A DNA stretch of 64,000 bases from Intestinirhabdus alba (GCF_009711095.1 NZ_WMJZ01000002.1:62001-126000), one strand, 5' to 3'; shown: positions 21,203 to 35,728, counted from the first letter of the stretch. A program made the numbers and translations. The notes: a model not told the origin generated them from the letters alone.

Positions 21203-24200
21203 ATGCCAAAACGTACAGATATAAAAAGCATCCTGATCCTCGGCGCTGGCCCGATCGTTATCGGCCAGGCGTGTGAGTTTGACTACTCCGGCGCGCAGGC
21301 CTGTAAGGCGCTGCGTGAAGAGGGGTATCGCGTTATTCTGGTGAACTCTAACCCGGCGACCATCATGACCGACCCGGAAATGGCCGATGCCACCTACATT
21401 GAGCCGATCCACTGGGAAGTGGTGCGCAAAATCATCGAAAAAGAGCGTCCGGACGCGGTGCTGCCGACGATGGGCGGCCAGACGGCGCTGAACTGCGCGC
21501 TGGAGCTGGAGCGTCAGGGCGTGCTGGACGAGTTCGGCGTAACCATGATTGGTGCCACCGCAGACGCCATTGATAAGGCGGAAGATCGCCGCCGCTTTGA
21601 CGTGGCGATGAAAAAGATCGGCCTTGAGACCGCGCGCTCCGGCATTGCGCACAGCATGGAGGAGGCGCTGGCGGTCGCCGCCGACGTCGGCTACCCGTGC
21701 ATTATTCGTCCCTCCTTCACCATGGGTGGCTCCGGCGGCGGGATCGCTTACAACCGGGAAGAGTTTGAAGAGATCTGCGCCCGCGGCCTGGATCTGTCGC
21801 CGACCAGGGAGCTGCTGATCGATGAGTCGCTGATCGGCTGGAAAGAGTATGAAATGGAGGTGGTACGCGACAAGAACGACAACTGCATCATCGTCTGCTC
21901 CATCGAAAACTTCGACGCGATGGGGATTCACACCGGTGACTCTATCACCGTCGCGCCGGCCCAGACCCTGACCGACAAAGAGTACCAGATCATGCGTAAC
22001 GCCTCGATGGCGGTGCTGCGTGAAATTGGCGTTGAAACCGGCGGCTCCAACGTGCAGTTTGCGGTAAACCCGAAAAACGGCCGCCTGATCGTTATCGAAA
22101 TGAACCCGCGCGTCTCCCGCTCCTCGGCGCTGGCCTCAAAGGCTACCGGCTTCCCGATTGCCAAAGTGGCGGCCAAACTGGCGGTGGGCTACACCCTTGA
22201 CGAGCTGATGAACGACATCACCGGCGGCCGCACGCCGGCCTCTTTTGAGCCGTCCATCGACTACGTGGTAACCAAAATTCCGCGCTTCAACTTCGAGAAG
22301 TTCATCGGCAGCAACGACCGCCTGACCACCCAGATGAAGTCCGTCGGCGAAGTGATGGCCATTGGTCGCACCCAGCAGGAGTCGCTGCAGAAAGCGCTGC
22401 GCGGCCTGGAAGTGGGGGCCACCGGCTTTGATCCGAAGGTCAGCCTGGACGATCCGGAAGCGCTGACCAAAATCCGCCGCGAACTGAAGGACGCGGGCGC
22501 GGAGCGCATCTGGTACATCGCCGATGCGTTCCGCGCGGGCCTTTCGGTTGACGGCGTCTTCAACCTGACCAACATCGACCGCTGGTTCCTGGTGCAGATC
22601 GAAGAGCTGGTTCGTCTGGAGGAGAAGGTGGCCGGGCTGGGCATCAACGGCCTCGACGCCGGCTTCCTGCGGGCGCTTAAGCGCAAGGGCTTTGCCGATG
22701 CCCGGCTGGCGGCGCTGACGGGCGTGCGCGAGGCGGAAATCCGCAAGCTGCGCGACCAGTTCGGACTGCATCCGGTCTATAAGCGCGTCGACACCTGCGC
22801 GGCGGAATTCGCCACCGATACCGCCTATATGTACTCCACGTATGACGACGAGTGCGAGGCCAATCCCTCGGTGGATCGCGACAAGATTATGGTGCTGGGC
22901 GGCGGACCGAACCGTATCGGCCAGGGCATTGAGTTTGACTACTGCTGCGTCCACGCCGCGCTGGCGCTGCGCGAAGATGGCTACGAGACCATCATGGTCA
23001 ACTGTAACCCGGAGACCGTCTCAACCGATTACGATACCTCCGACCGTCTCTACTTCGAGCCGGTAACCCTGGAGGATGTGCTGGAAATCGTGCGCATTGA
23101 GAAGCCGAAGGGGGTGATCGTGCAGTACGGTGGCCAGACGCCGCTGAAGCTGGCGCGCGCCCTGGAGGCCGCCGGCGTACCGGTGATTGGCACCAGCCCG
23201 GACGCCATTGACCGCGCAGAAGACCGCGAGCGTTTCCAGCAGGCGGTAGAGCGCCTGAAGCTGAAGCAGCCGGATAACGCCACGGTGACCACTATCGAAA
23301 TGGCGGTGGAGAAGGCGAAAGAGATCGGCTATCCGCTGGTGGTGCGCCCCTCCTATGTGCTGGGCGGTCGGGCGATGGAAATTGTCTACGATGAAGCGGA
23401 TCTGAAGCGCTACTTCCAGACGGCGGTCAGCGTCTCCAACGACGCGCCGGTGCTGCTGGACCGCTTCCTTGACGACGCGGTAGAGGTTGATGTCGACGCC
23501 ATCTGCGACGGCGAAACGGTGCTGATTGGCGGCATTATGGAGCATATCGAACAGGCGGGCGTCCACTCCGGCGACTCCGCCTGCTCGCTGCCGGCCTACA
23601 CCCTGAGCCAGGAGATCCAGGACGTCATGCGCCAGCAGGTGCAGAAGCTGGCCTTTGAGCTGCAGGTTCGCGGCCTGATGAACGTCCAGTTTGCGGTGAA
23701 GAATAATGAGGTTTACCTGATCGAGGTTAACCCGCGCGCGGCGCGCACCGTGCCGTTCGTCTCCAAGGCGACCGGCGTGCCGCTGGCGAAGGTGGCGGCA
23801 CGAGTCATGGTGGGTAAAACCCTGGCCGGGCAGGGGATGACTAAAGAAATTATCCCGCCGTACTACTCGGTGAAAGAGGTGGTGCTGCCCTTCAATAAGT
23901 TCCCCGGCGTCGACCCGCTGTTGGGGCCGGAGATGCGCTCCACCGGTGAGGTGATGGGCGTGGGGCGCACCTTTGCCGAGGCGTTCGCCAAGGCCCAGCT
24001 TGGCAGCAGCTCCACCATGAAGAAGCAGGGCCGCGCGCTGCTCTCGGTGCGTGAAGGCGACAAAGCGCGCGTTGTGGACCTGGCGGCGAAGCTGCTGAAG
24101 CAGGGTTTTGAGCTGGATGCCACCCACGGCACGGCGATTGTGCTGGGCGAGGCGGGGATCAACCCGCGGCTGGTCAATAAGGTGCATGAGGGGCGTCCGC

Positions 24201-24427
24201 ACATTCAGGACCGCATCAAAAACGGCGAGTACACCTATATCATCAATACCACCGCCGGGCGGCGGGCGATTGAAGACTCCCGCGTGATCCGCCGCAGCGC
24301 GCTGCAGTACAAAGTACACTACGACACCACGCTGAACGGCGGTTTCGCCACGGCGATGGCGCTGAATGCCGATGCCACCGAAAAGGTGATTTCGGTGCAG
24401 GAGATGCACGCGCAGATTAAAAAATAG
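21203..24427 (+). CDS. carB: Carbamoyl-phosphate synthase large subunit
   Basis: Synthesises carbamoyl phosphate from bicarbonate, ammonia and two ATP. The 1074 residues show the duplicated ATP-grasp architecture. The first half has [17 protein letters not shown] near residue 14 and [19 protein letters not shown] near residue 300. The second half repeats it with [17 protein letters not shown] near residue 566 and [17 protein letters not shown] near residue 841. The C-terminal allosteric (MGS-like) domain binds ornithine, UMP and IMP. Followed by a terminator. Confidence 0.99.
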   Translation: MPKRTDIKSILILGAGPIVIGQACEFDYSGAQACKALREEGYRVILVNSNPATIMTDPEMADATYIEPIHWEVVRKIIEKERPDAVLPTMGGQTALNCALELERQGVLDEFGVTMIGATADAIDKAEDRRRFDVAMKKIGLETARSGIAHSMEEALAVAADVGYPCIIRPSFTMGGSGGGIAYNREEFEEICARGLDLSPTRELLIDESLIGWKEYEMEVVRDKNDNCIIVCSIENFDAMGIHTGDSITVAPAQTLTDKEYQIMRNASMAVLREIGVETGGSNVQFAVNPKNGRLIVIEMNPRVSRSSALASKATGFPIAKVAAKLAVGYTLDELMNDITGGRTPASFEPSIDYVVTKIPRFNFEKFIGSNDRLTTQMKSVGEVMAIGRTQQESLQKALRGLEVGATGFDPKVSLDDPEALTKIRRELKDAGAERIWYIADAFRAGLSVDGVFNLTNIDRWFLVQIEELVRLEEKVAGLGINGLDAGFLRALKRKGFADARLAALTGVREAEIRKLRDQFGLHPVYKRVDTCAAEFATDTAYMYSTYDDECEANPSVDRDKIMVLGGGPNRIGQGIEFDYCCVHAALALREDGYETIMVNCNPETVSTDYDTSDRLYFEPVTLEDVLEIVRIEKPKGVIVQYGGQTPLKLARALEAAGVPVIGTSPDAIDRAEDRERFQQAVERLKLKQPDNATVTTIEMAVEKAKEIGYPLVVRPSYVLGGRAMEIVYDEADLKRYFQTAVSVSNDAPVLLDRFLDDAVEVDVDAICDGETVLIGGIMEHIEQAGVHSGDSACSLPAYTLSQEIQDVMRQQVQKLAFELQVRGLMNVQFAVKNNEVYLIEVNPRAARTVPFVSKATGVPLAKVAARVMVGKTLAGQGMTKEIIPPYYSVKEVVLPFNKFPGVDPLLGPEMRSTGEVMGVGRTFAEAFAKAQLGSSSTMKKQGRALLSVREGDKARVVDLAAKLLKQGFELDATHGTAIVLGEAGINPRLVNKVHEGRPHIQDRIKNGEYTYIINTTAGRRAIEDSRVIRRSALQYKVHYDTTLNGGFATAMALNADATEKVISVQEMHAQIKK

Positions 24428-24454
24428 CGGACGATCTCTGCTTCACCCGATATA

Positions 24455-24485
24455 AAAACGGTTCCGCTTGCGGAGCCGTTTTTTT
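24455..24485 (+). terminator. Intrinsic terminator of carAB
   Basis: AAACGGTTCCG-CTTG-CGGAGCCGTTT stem (one T-G pair) with seven T at the end, 28 bases after carB. The remaining gap up to caiF is AT-rich and holds the caiF promoter region; TTTCAATATGG at about 24531 resembles a CaiF half-site missing one base. Confidence 0.9.
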
Positions 24486-24676
24486 ACGCGCCGGGTTTTA
24501 GCGCCGGCATATATTGCCTGATGAACCTTATTTCAATATGGCAAGCAAGATTTGGCTCACACTAATTACCCATTAAGTTGCATACTATCCAGAATACCCA
24601 CGATTTCTACAGGGTCTTGTTTTAATTATTGTAAACGGGACGAAGCCAGAATTTTTATTTGTGAAATGGTGCGCTT

Positions 24677-25066
24677 ATGTGTGAAAAATATGTTGATAAA
24701 CCGCTTTATTTGTTGATTGCCGACTGGATCATGGGTGAAAACCGCTGGGTAAGTGCGAAGGAGATCGCGAAGCATTTCAATATGGATCATTGCAAAGCAA
24801 TTAATACGGTCTCTTATATCCTTGCCGAGGTCGGAGAAATAAGCTGTGAAACAAAAAGTATTCCCAATCAGCTCGAGGGACGGGGATGCCAGTGTCAGCG
24901 GCTGGTCCGGATAACGCATATCGATCCTCAGCTGTATACCCGCCTGGGACACGGTCCGCAGGCGAAAGTGGTGAACAGAGCGCCGCGCCTGCCGGCGGTT
25001 CCTCCAGCGGAGCTTAACCGCGAGCAGAAATGGCAGATGATGCTGTCAAAAAGTATGCGGCGTTAG
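24677..25066 (+). CDS. caiF: Transcriptional activator of carnitine genes, CaiF
   Basis: Small DNA-binding activator needed, with crotonobetaine or carnitine and anaerobiosis, for cai and fix expression. The 129 residues (E. coli 131) open MCEKYVDKPLYLLIADWIMG, contain LEGRGCQCQRL near residue 72 and end LNREQKWQMMLSKSMRR, all conserved. A helix-turn-helix is likely around WVSAKEIAKHFNMDHCKAINTV. It faces the caiTABCD operon convergently. The matching CaiF-type operators are seen between caiT and fixA. Confidence 0.96.
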   Translation: MCEKYVDKPLYLLIADWIMGENRWVSAKEIAKHFNMDHCKAINTVSYILAEVGEISCETKSIPNQLEGRGCQCQRLVRITHIDPQLYTRLGHGPQAKVVNRAPRLPAVPPAELNREQKWQMMLSKSMRR

Positions 25067-25160
25067 CGCTGTACTGCCGGAGCGGCGCGGGCACCCTCCG
25101 GCATCGTTTACTTTTCTGGTCGGGGCTGTACTATCGCCGTGCGCCTTCCGTTAGTGCGGG

Positions 25161-25298
25161 CTAACGGCCGCATTTCACACAGCGATGCCCGGTAGCGAAT
25201 CGCGCCTGAGACTTCCTGGCGTTGAGCGGCTTCCGGCTCCGTTCCTCCTGCGTTGACGCCGGCCCCTGGCATCCCCCTTCAAAGGCGTGGCAACGCAT
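25161..25298 (-). pseudogene. caiE: Probable remnant of caiE (internal deletion)
   Basis: Seven bases after the caiD stop, a 45-residue frame starts MRCHAFEGG and ends at TAG 25161-25163. E. coli CaiE (about 196 residues, hexapeptide-repeat protein) starts MSYYAFEGL at the same distance from caiD, so the start and AFEG segment look conserved. The central left-handed-helix body is absent. The rest (STQEERSRKPLNARK) may or may not derive from the CaiE tail, which in E. coli includes RQMEENRPRL. The function of the remnant is presumably lost. GCCGGAG/CTCCGGC at 25076-25102 forms a hairpin after caiF. Confidence 0.5.
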
Positions 25299-25304
25299 AC
25301 GCAC

Positions 25305-26090
25305 TCAGCGTCCTTTCCAGACCGGCTCGCGTTTTTCGGCAAAGGCCCGCGGACCTTCAGCGGCATCCTCTGAGTGCAGCACCGCCGGGTAATGCTTCAG
25401 GGCACCGCTGCGTAGATAGCGATAGCCTTCCTCAACCGTCATTTCGCCGGTGGCGCGGTAAATCTCTTTCAGAGCGGCAATCGCCAGCGGGGCGCTTTGC
25501 ACCAGCTGCTGCGCCAGCTCGCGGGCGCTGTCCATGAGCGCATGTTGACTGACGACGCGGTTTACGATCCCCCAGCGCAGCGCCTCTCCGGCGTCCATAC
25601 GTCTGCCGGTCATAACCATTTCATTGACGATGGCCGGCGGTAGCCGCTTGGGCAGGCGCAGCACGCCGCCGCTGTCCGGGACGATACCCAGCTTTGCTTC
25701 CGGCAGCGCGAAACTGGCACCTTCCGCACACACGATAAAGTCTGCCGCCAGCGCCAGCTCGAAGCCGCCGCCGAAGGCATAGCCGTTAACCGCGGCGATC
25801 ACCGGCTTGTCCAGGTCAAAAATTTCGGTCAGACCCGCAAAGCCGCCGGGACCAAAGTCGGCGTCCGGCGCTTCGCCTTCCGCTGCCGCTTTTAAGTCCC
25901 AGCCGGCGGAAAAAAACTTCTCGCCGCCGCCGGTAATAATAGCGACCCGCAGCGCCGGATCGTCACGGAAGTTGAGAAAAACCTCTCCCATTTCCAGGCT
26001 GGTTCTGGCATCGATGGCATTAGCTTTAGGGCGGTCCAGCGTTATTTCCAGAATCGGACCGCTGCGGGTTAAACGTAATGACTCACTCAT
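25305..26090 (-). CDS. caiD: Crotonobetainyl-CoA hydratase CaiD
   Basis: Hydrates crotonobetainyl-CoA to L-carnitinyl-CoA (reversible). It belongs to the enoyl-CoA hydratase/crotonase family and has 261 residues as in E. coli. The oxyanion-hole segment [11 protein letters not shown] is at residues 59-70. The catalytic glutamates Glu111 ([12 protein letters not shown]) and Glu131 (FALPEAKLG) are present. It is the last intact gene of the leftward operon, since caiE downstream appears reduced to a fragment. Confidence 0.98.
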   Translation of the reverse strand: MSESLRLTRSGPILEITLDRPKANAIDARTSLEMGEVFLNFRDDPALRVAIITGGGEKFFSAGWDLKAAAEGEAPDADFGPGGFAGLTEIFDLDKPVIAAVNGYAFGGGFELALAADFIVCAEGASFALPEAKLGIVPDSGGVLRLPKRLPPAIVNEMVMTGRRMDAGEALRWGIVNRVVSQHALMDSARELAQQLVQSAPLAIAALKEIYRATGEMTVEEGYRYLRSGALKHYPAVLHSEDAAEGPRAFAEKREPVWKGR

Positions 26091-26141
26091 TTTTTATCTC
26101 CATACATCGGGGGCTGACGGAAAAATATTCCGCCAGAGGGC

Positions 26142-27695
26142 TTATTTAAGATTCTTTTTGATTATTTTTCCTGAACAGTTTCGCGGCAGATCTTTTCTTA
26201 TCTCCAGAAACGAGGGGACTTTAAATTTCGCCATATTTTGTTCACAGAAGGTAAAAAACTCTTCTTCACTCAGCGTTTCGTCTTCGTGCAGCACCACAAA
26301 TGCTTTGATGGCTTCGTCGCGAATGGAATCTTTAATACCAACTACCACGATGTCCTGAATTTTCGGGTGAGCAGAAATAATATTTTCCAGTTCGCTGCAG
26401 GAGACGTTTTCGCCAGCGCGCTTGATCATATTGCAGCGGCGGTCCACGAAATAAAAAAAGCCCTCCTCGTCGCGGTAACCGGAATCGCCGGTATGCAGCC
26501 AGCCGTCTGGCCCGAGCGCTTTGGCGGTGGCGTCCGGCCGGGCGTAATACTCCCGAAACAGCGTTTTACCCGGCACGCCCTTAATACAGATCTCGCCCGT
26601 TTCACCGGGGGGCAGCGGACGGTTCTGCTCGTCGCGGATCTCCGCCTGGTAGCCGAATCCCGGACGGCCTATTGAGGGCCAGCGGCGCTTGTCGCCGGGA
26701 CGGTCGCCGATAGCGCCGACGATGGTTTCCGTCATCCCCCAGGAGGTCAGCAGCCGGACGCCGAAGCGCCCGGTAAAGGCGTCTTTCTCCTGTTCTGACA
26801 GGTTGAGGTAGAACATGACCTCCCGCAGGCGATGCTCCCTCTCCTGCGGCGCGGCGGGCTGCGCCATCAGCGTTCGGATCATCATAGGAATGCACTCGGT
26901 CACCGTGGCGCGGTACTTTTGCACCTGTCCCCAGAAGGCGCGGGCGCTGTACTTCTCTATTAGCACAAAGGTCGCGCCTGCGGAGAAGGCCGCCATCGCG
27001 GCGGTACACTGACAGTCGATATGAAAAGCGGGCATGACCGTCAGATAAATATCGTCATCGCGCAGGGCGCACTGCCATGAAGAGTAATAGCCCGCAAAGC
27101 GCAGGTTATAGTGGGTGATCACCACGCCTTTCGGCCGGGACGTGGTGCCGGAGGTAAACAGGATCTCGGCGACGTCGTCAACGGACAGCGGCGGCGCATA
27201 GCGCAGGGTGGTCGGCTGGCTATTCTTCAGGCTGGAAAAATGGCTTACGTCCTCGTCCGCCGGAACGTCGTCGCCGATCAGGTAGATGCGCGTGAGGCCG
27301 GTCGCCTCCTCCTGGCGGATCTGGCGATACATGGGGTAAAAAGTGGTGCTGGTTACCAACAGCGAGGCCTGGCTGTTTTGCAGGATCCATGCGCTTTCTT
27401 CGCGCAGCAGGCGGGCATTAATCGGCACCATGATGGCACCTATCTTAGCCAGGCCGAACCAGCAAAAGAAAAATTCCGCGCAGTTATCCAGATGTAGTGC
27501 GACCTTATCGCCCTGGCGAATGCCCAGCGAATGAAAAAGGTTGGCCGTGCGAGTGATCTCCTCGTTAAGCGAGGCGTAGCTGAACTGCTGCACATCTCCT
27601 GTGCAGGATTCACAGATCAGCGCCGTCTTCTTACCATATGCCCCGGCCAGATCGTCCCACATCTGACGTAAATTTTGTCCGCCAACGATATCCAT
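26142..27695 (-). CDS. caiC: Crotonobetaine/carnitine-CoA ligase CaiC
   Basis: Acyl-adenylate-forming enzyme that activates carnitine, crotonobetaine or gamma-butyrobetaine with CoA and ATP. The 517 residues equal E. coli. The P-loop-like [18 protein letters not shown] lies near residue 160, the A5-type SWGMTE near residue 320, the A7/A8 region is [21 protein letters not shown], and the C-terminal catalytic Lys motif is [14 protein letters not shown]. It is separated from caiB by 62 bases that contain a perfect 14-bp inverted repeat. Confidence 0.98.
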   Translation of the reverse strand: MDIVGGQNLRQMWDDLAGAYGKKTALICESCTGDVQQFSYASLNEEITRTANLFHSLGIRQGDKVALHLDNCAEFFFCWFGLAKIGAIMVPINARLLREESAWILQNSQASLLVTSTTFYPMYRQIRQEEATGLTRIYLIGDDVPADEDVSHFSSLKNSQPTTLRYAPPLSVDDVAEILFTSGTTSRPKGVVITHYNLRFAGYYSSWQCALRDDDIYLTVMPAFHIDCQCTAAMAAFSAGATFVLIEKYSARAFWGQVQKYRATVTECIPMMIRTLMAQPAAPQEREHRLREVMFYLNLSEQEKDAFTGRFGVRLLTSWGMTETIVGAIGDRPGDKRRWPSIGRPGFGYQAEIRDEQNRPLPPGETGEICIKGVPGKTLFREYYARPDATAKALGPDGWLHTGDSGYRDEEGFFYFVDRRCNMIKRAGENVSCSELENIISAHPKIQDIVVVGIKDSIRDEAIKAFVVLHEDETLSEEEFFTFCEQNMAKFKVPSFLEIRKDLPRNCSGKIIKKNLK

Positions 27696-27718
27696 TGCAC
27701 CTTAATCCGTCTTTACCG

Positions 27719-27755
27719 GCGACGCGCTGGCCGGAGGATCTGGCCAGCGCGTCGC
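27719..27755. repeat. Perfect 14-bp inverted repeat between caiB and caiC
   Basis: GCGACGCGCTGGCC and GGCCAGCGCGTCGC flank a nine-base loop within the cai operon. No U tract follows in the operon direction, so it may stabilise mRNA or modulate caiC/caiD levels rather than terminate. It ends two bases before the caiB stop codon. Confidence 0.75.
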
Positions 27756-27757
27756 GT

Positions 27758-30170
<2,413 letters not shown>

Positions 30171-30253
30171 CTTCCAGCCTCTTGCTCTTTACACTCGCTC
30201 TTCAGGCCGCCTTAAGGCGTCCCGAATGATTGTGTGTAATGGGTTAACGAAAT

Positions 30254-31879
<1,626 letters not shown>

Positions 31880-31908
31880 TCATATTGGGTATTCAGTTGA
31901 TGTTATTC

Positions 31909-31924
31909 TGTGATTTACATCACA
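31909..31924. promoter_or_regulatory. CRP-cAMP site in the caiT-fixA divergent region
   Basis: TGTGATTTACATCACA is an exact TGTGA-N6-TCACA match. A TATTGG/AATATG stretch at about 31880-31887 could be a -10 for caiT with this site near -41. CRP dependence of cai transcription is known in E. coli. Confidence 0.85.
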
Positions 31925-32008
31925 TTTTTCTCAGGGGGCTTGGTAGCGGATTTTTCTGTTAATGTTATTTTAAATCAATGGGTTGAATTATTTTGTGCTC
32001 GGCTGACA

Positions 32009-32041
32009 TTCAATATTGGTGATCGAGAAAACAATATTGAA
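32009..32041. promoter_or_regulatory. CaiF-type operator 1
   Basis: TTCAATATTG and its exact complement CAATATTGAA are separated by 13 bases (32009-32018 and 32032-32041). This geometry, inverted repeats with a 13-base spacer, is the one described for CaiF at the E. coli cai-fix region. Confidence 0.8.
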
Positions 32042-32066
32042 ATTTTCTATTTTTTTACGCGCGGCA

Positions 32067-32099
32067 TTCAATATTGGTGAGGTGCTTAACAATATTGAA
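32067..32099. promoter_or_regulatory. CaiF-type operator 2
   Basis: Second copy of the same inverted repeat, again with exact 10-base arms and a 13-base spacer, exactly 58 bases after operator 1. Six further bases around the left half (GGTGA) are shared. Confidence 0.8.
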
Positions 32100-32125
32100 A
32101 GTTACGAATATCAGGGTGTGACTTT

Positions 32126-32135
32126 TTTAATATTG
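32126..32135. promoter_or_regulatory. CaiF-type half operator 3
   Basis: TTTAATATTG followed by GGTG repeats the left half of operators 1 and 2, 59 bases after operator 2. The expected right half at 32149 is not conserved. It lies about 95 bases before fixA. Confidence 0.55.
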
Positions 32136-32230
32136 GTGGGTAAGGTTTTATTTCCAAATGAAAGCGCGTGATATCTGTATATAACATCGCTGATATAGTC
32201 GACGTTTCCTTCATGATTTCTGGAGATGCA

Positions 32231-33004
32231 ATGAAGATAATTACTTGCTACAAGTGCGTACCTGATGAACAAGATATTACGATCAATAATGCTGACGGCT
32301 CCTTAGATCTCAGTAAAGCAGATGCCAAAATCAGCCAGTACGATCTGAATGCGATAGAAGCCGCCTGTCAGCTAAGGCAGCAGATGGGCGACGCGCAGGT
32401 TATCGCTTTGAGCGTGGGCGGTAAGGCGCTGACCAACGCCAAAGGGCGTAAGGACGTGCTCTCCCGCGGTCCTGATGAGCTGGTGGTGGTGATTGACGAT
32501 GGGTTTGAACAGGCTCTGCCGCAGCATACCGCGGCGGCGCTGGCCGCCGCCGCGCAAAAATCGGGTTTTGATCTGATGATCTGTGGCGACGGTTCTTCTG
32601 ACCTGTATGCCCAGCAGGTGGGCCTGCTGGTGGGCGAAATGCTGAATATTCCGGCAGTTAACGGCGTTAACAAAATTCTCGCCCTGACGGAGAGCACGCT
32701 GACCGTCGAGCGCGAGCTGGAAGACGAAACAGAAACCCTGAGTATTCCCCTTCCCGCGGTGGTGGCGGTCTCTACCGACATTAACGCTCCGCAAATCCCC
32801 TCAATGAAGGCCATTCTGGGCGCGGCCAGAAAACCGGTACAGGTCTGGTCCGCTGCCGATATTGGCTTCAGCGCGACGTCTGCCTGGTCCAGCCAGACGG
32901 TAGCGGCACCGCAGCAGCGTGAGCGCCAGCGCATCGTTATTGAGGGCGACGGTGAAGAGCAGATCGCCGCATTTGCCGACAATCTGCGCAAAATGATTAA
33001 TTAA
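32231..33004 (+). CDS. fixA: Electron-transfer flavoprotein beta-type subunit FixA
   Basis: With FixB it forms an ETF-like dimer of the FixABCX electron-bifurcating complex, which is thought to supply electrons for crotonobetaine reduction by CaiA. Start at ATG 32231 ([20 protein letters not shown]) behind TGGAG gives 257 residues; the frame is open upstream to 32168 but the family N-terminus is at 32231. The ETF motifs [13 protein letters not shown] and [21 protein letters not shown] are conserved. Divergent from caiT with the CaiF operators between. Confidence 0.97.
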   Translation: MKIITCYKCVPDEQDITINNADGSLDLSKADAKISQYDLNAIEAACQLRQQMGDAQVIALSVGGKALTNAKGRKDVLSRGPDELVVVIDDGFEQALPQHTAAALAAAAQKSGFDLMICGDGSSDLYAQQVGLLVGEMLNIPAVNGVNKILALTESTLTVERELEDETETLSIPLPAVVAVSTDINAPQIPSMKAILGAARKPVQVWSAADIGFSATSAWSSQTVAAPQQRERQRIVIEGDGEEQIAAFADNLRKMIN

Positions 33005-33014
33005 GGGGGATGTT

Positions 33015-33956
33015 ATGAGCAAATTTTCCAGTGTCTGGGTATTCAGCGATACCCTTTCTCGCCTGCCGGAACTGATGGGCGGGGCGCAGGCGTTAGGTGA
33101 ACAGATTAACGTATTTGTCCAGACCGACGCCGAAGGCACCGCGGCCATCCAGATGGGGGCGCACCGCGTCTGGCAGCTAAGCGGTAAGCCAGACGATCGC
33201 ATGGTAGAAGACTATGCCGGCGTCATGGCGCAGACGATTCAGCAGCAGGCCTCTGCCGGCCTGGTGCTGCTGCCCGCTACCCGCCGCGGTAAGCTGTTGG
33301 CCGCAAAGGTGGGTTTTCGCCTGGCGGCAGCCGTTTCTAACGACGCCAGCGCCGTAGTGCAGCAGGAAGGCAAGACGACGGTCACGCATATGGTTTATGG
33401 CGGCCTGGCCATTGGCAAAGAGACTATTTCGTCTCCCTTTGCGGCGATCACGCTCAGCAGCGGGGCGTTTGAGGCACCGCAACCGGACGCTTCCCGCAGC
33501 GGAGAAACGCACGTGGTGCAATGGCGCTCTCCGAACGTTGCCGTAACGCGCACCGCCATGCAGGCGCGCCGGAGCAACAGCGTCGATCTCGACAAAGCCC
33601 GCCTGGTGGTAAGCGTTGGCCGGGGCATCGGCAGCAAAGAGAATATTTCTCTTGCCGAAGCCCTGTGTCAGGCGATGGGTGCCGAGCTGGCCTGCTCGCG
33701 TCCGGTAGCGGAAAACGAGAAGTGGATGGAGCACGAGCGCTACGTTGGCATCTCCAACCTGATGCTCAAGCCTGAGCTTTACCTGGCCGTAGGGATCTCC
33801 GGGCAGATCCAGCATATGGTCGGAGCGAACGGGGCGCAGACCATTTTTGCCATCAATAAAGATAAAAACGCGCCGATCTTCCAGTACGCGGATTACGGCA
33901 TCGTTGGCGATGCGCTGAAGATCCTGCCTGCGTTAACCGCCGCCTTAGGGCGCTAA
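33015..33956 (+). CDS. fixB: Electron-transfer flavoprotein alpha-type subunit FixB
   Basis: FAD-binding partner of FixA. It has 313 residues as in E. coli. The C-terminal ETF-alpha FAD domain contains [19 protein letters not shown] (near residue 198), [20 protein letters not shown] (near residue 257) and the closing [22 protein letters not shown]. Ten bases separate it from fixA. Confidence 0.98.
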   Translation: MSKFSSVWVFSDTLSRLPELMGGAQALGEQINVFVQTDAEGTAAIQMGAHRVWQLSGKPDDRMVEDYAGVMAQTIQQQASAGLVLLPATRRGKLLAAKVGFRLAAAVSNDASAVVQQEGKTTVTHMVYGGLAIGKETISSPFAAITLSSGAFEAPQPDASRSGETHVVQWRSPNVAVTRTAMQARRSNSVDLDKARLVVSVGRGIGSKENISLAEALCQAMGAELACSRPVAENEKWMEHERYVGISNLMLKPELYLAVGISGQIQHMVGANGAQTIFAINKDKNAPIFQYADYGIVGDALKILPALTAALGR

Positions 33957-34014
33957 CCCCCTTCTGGCAGGACGCTACCCGCTCCTGCCGTTGAATGAGT
34001 GTAAGAGAGTAGGT

Positions 34015-35301
34015 ATGTCCGAAGATATCTTTGATGCCATCATCGTCGGGGCCGGGCTTGCCGGAACCGTGGCGGCGCTGGTGCTCGCCCGAGAGGGTGC
34101 CCAGGTGTTAGTTATCGAACGCGGTAACTCCGCCGGCGCGAAGAACGTCACCGGCGGGCGCATCTACGCGCACAGCCTTGAACGTATTATTCCAGGCTTT
34201 GCCGCGCAGGCTCCCGTTGAGCGCTTAATTACCCGCGAAAAGATGGCCTTTATGACCGACAGCGGGGCGCTGTCGGTGGATTTTCACGACGGAGAAGAGG
34301 CGCAGCCTTCCCGGGCCTCATACTCCGTGCTGCGCAGCCGGTTTGACGCCTGGCTAATGGAGCAGGCGGAAGAGGCGGGGGCGCAGCCGATCGCCGGAAT
34401 CCGCGTGGATAACGTGGTGCAGCGCGACGGCAAGGTGGTCGGCGTGGAGGCCGATGGCGATATTATCGAAGCGAAAGCGGTGATTCTTGCCGACGGGGTT
34501 AACTCTCTGCTGGCGGAAAAGCTGGGTATGGCGAAGCGCGTGAGCGCCGCGCACGTAGCGGTAGGCGTAAAGGAGCTTATTGAACTGCCTGAATCGGTCA
34601 TTGAGGACCGCTTCCAGTTGCAGGGGAACGAGGGCGCGGCCTGTCTGTTCGCCGGCTCTCCGACGGAGGGACTGATGGGCGGCGGCTTCCTCTATACCAA
34701 TAAAACCACCCTTTCCCTGGGGCTGGTTTGCGGTCTTCACTCTCTGAAGAATGCGAAAAAATCTGTCCCGCAAATGCTGGAAGATTTTAAACAGCATCCG
34801 GCGGTGGCCCCGCTAATCGCCGGCGGTAAGCTGGTGGAATATGCCGCCCACGTTGTTCCGGAAGCGGGAATTAATATGCAGCCTGAGCTGGTGGGAGACG
34901 GCGTGCTGATCGCCGGCGACGCCGCCGGAATGTGTATGAACCTTGGATTTACCATTCGCGGGATGGACTTAGCCGTTGCGGCAGGCGAGGCGGCGGCCAA
35001 AGCCGTGCTTTCCGCCATGCGAAGCAACGACTTCAGCCGGCAGGGGCTTGCGGCGTATCACCAGTACCTGGAAAAAGGCCCGATGCGCGATATGCGCATG
35101 TATCAGCGGCTACCGGCGTTCCTGGATAACCCGCGCATGTTCACCCGCTATCCGGAAATGGCGGTCGGTATCGCCCGCGATCTCTTTACCGTTGATGGCG
35201 GCGTTCCGGAGCCGATGCGCAAGAAGATTCTGCGTCACGCAGGGAAAGTTGGCTTCATCAATCTGATAAAGGATGGCATTAAAGGAGCGACCGTATTATG
35301 A
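34015..35301 (+). CDS. fixC: FAD-dependent oxidoreductase FixC
   Basis: ETF-quinone-oxidoreductase-like flavoprotein of the FixABCX complex. The ATG at 34015 (MSEDIFDAIIVGAGLAGTVA) gives 428 residues, the E. coli length; the frame is open to 33991 but AGAGAGTAGGT precedes this ATG. The dinucleotide-binding motif is GAGLAGTVAALVLAREGAQV, and the second FAD-contacting motif is GDGVLIAGDAAGMC near residue 300. The stop overlaps the fixX start by 4 bases. Confidence 0.97.
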   Translation: MSEDIFDAIIVGAGLAGTVAALVLAREGAQVLVIERGNSAGAKNVTGGRIYAHSLERIIPGFAAQAPVERLITREKMAFMTDSGALSVDFHDGEEAQPSRASYSVLRSRFDAWLMEQAEEAGAQPIAGIRVDNVVQRDGKVVGVEADGDIIEAKAVILADGVNSLLAEKLGMAKRVSAAHVAVGVKELIELPESVIEDRFQLQGNEGAACLFAGSPTEGLMGGGFLYTNKTTLSLGLVCGLHSLKNAKKSVPQMLEDFKQHPAVAPLIAGGKLVEYAAHVVPEAGINMQPELVGDGVLIAGDAAGMCMNLGFTIRGMDLAVAAGEAAAKAVLSAMRSNDFSRQGLAAYHQYLEKGPMRDMRMYQRLPAFLDNPRMFTRYPEMAVGIARDLFTVDGGVPEPMRKKILRHAGKVGFINLIKDGIKGATVL

Positions 35302-35585
35302 CTTCTCCTGTAAACGTGGACGTCAAGCTGGGCGTCAACAAGTTCAACGTTGATGAAGACAACCCGCACATTATTCTGAAAGCCGCCCCGGATGAGCGGG
35401 CGCTGGAGGTGTTGATCAACGCCTGCCCGGCTGGCCTGTACAAACGGCAGGATGACGGCAGCGTTCGCTTTGACTATGCCGGATGTCTGGAGTGCGGCAC
35501 CTGCCGGATCCTTGGCCTCGATACGGCGCTGGAGAAATGGGAATATCCGCGCGGCACCTTTGGCGTGGAGTTCCGCTATGGCTGA
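35298..35585 (+). CDS. fixX: Ferredoxin-like protein FixX
   Basis: Small iron-sulfur partner of FixC with 95 residues, as in E. coli. Cysteines for a 4Fe-4S cluster lie in NACPAGLYKR and GCLECGTCRIL (residues 43-70). It overlaps fixC by 4 bases, completing the fixABCX operon. yaaU starts 143 bases later. Confidence 0.97.
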   Translation: MTSPVNVDVKLGVNKFNVDEDNPHIILKAAPDERALEVLINACPAGLYKRQDDGSVRFDYAGCLECGTCRILGLDTALEKWEYPRGTFGVEFRYG

Positions 35586-35728
35586 TTCTGTCGTTACACG
35601 TTCAGAACCGATAATCCTTAATTCTCCCTTATGCAGCCAGATATTCCCGGGCCGGATAACGACGCCAGCGCAACCGTTCCGGTCTGGCGGCGCATCCGGT
35701 AAGTTTGCCGATAAAACAGGAAAGCGTC

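Noticed and set aside
25067-25304. A novel small gene read on the minus strand at 25175-25366
   Set aside because: It overlaps the end of caiD in another frame and has no start signal; the frame beginning at 25298 with CaiE-like residues explains the region better.
31981-32140. CRISPR-like direct repeats in the caiT-fixA gap
   Set aside because: The repeated units are short inverted repeats at a regulatory region with no spacers of uniform length beyond two units; CaiF operators explain them.
34354-34797. Antisense frames in the fix genes as possible regulators
   Set aside because: No promoter or start signals; they mirror fixA-fixC codon usage.
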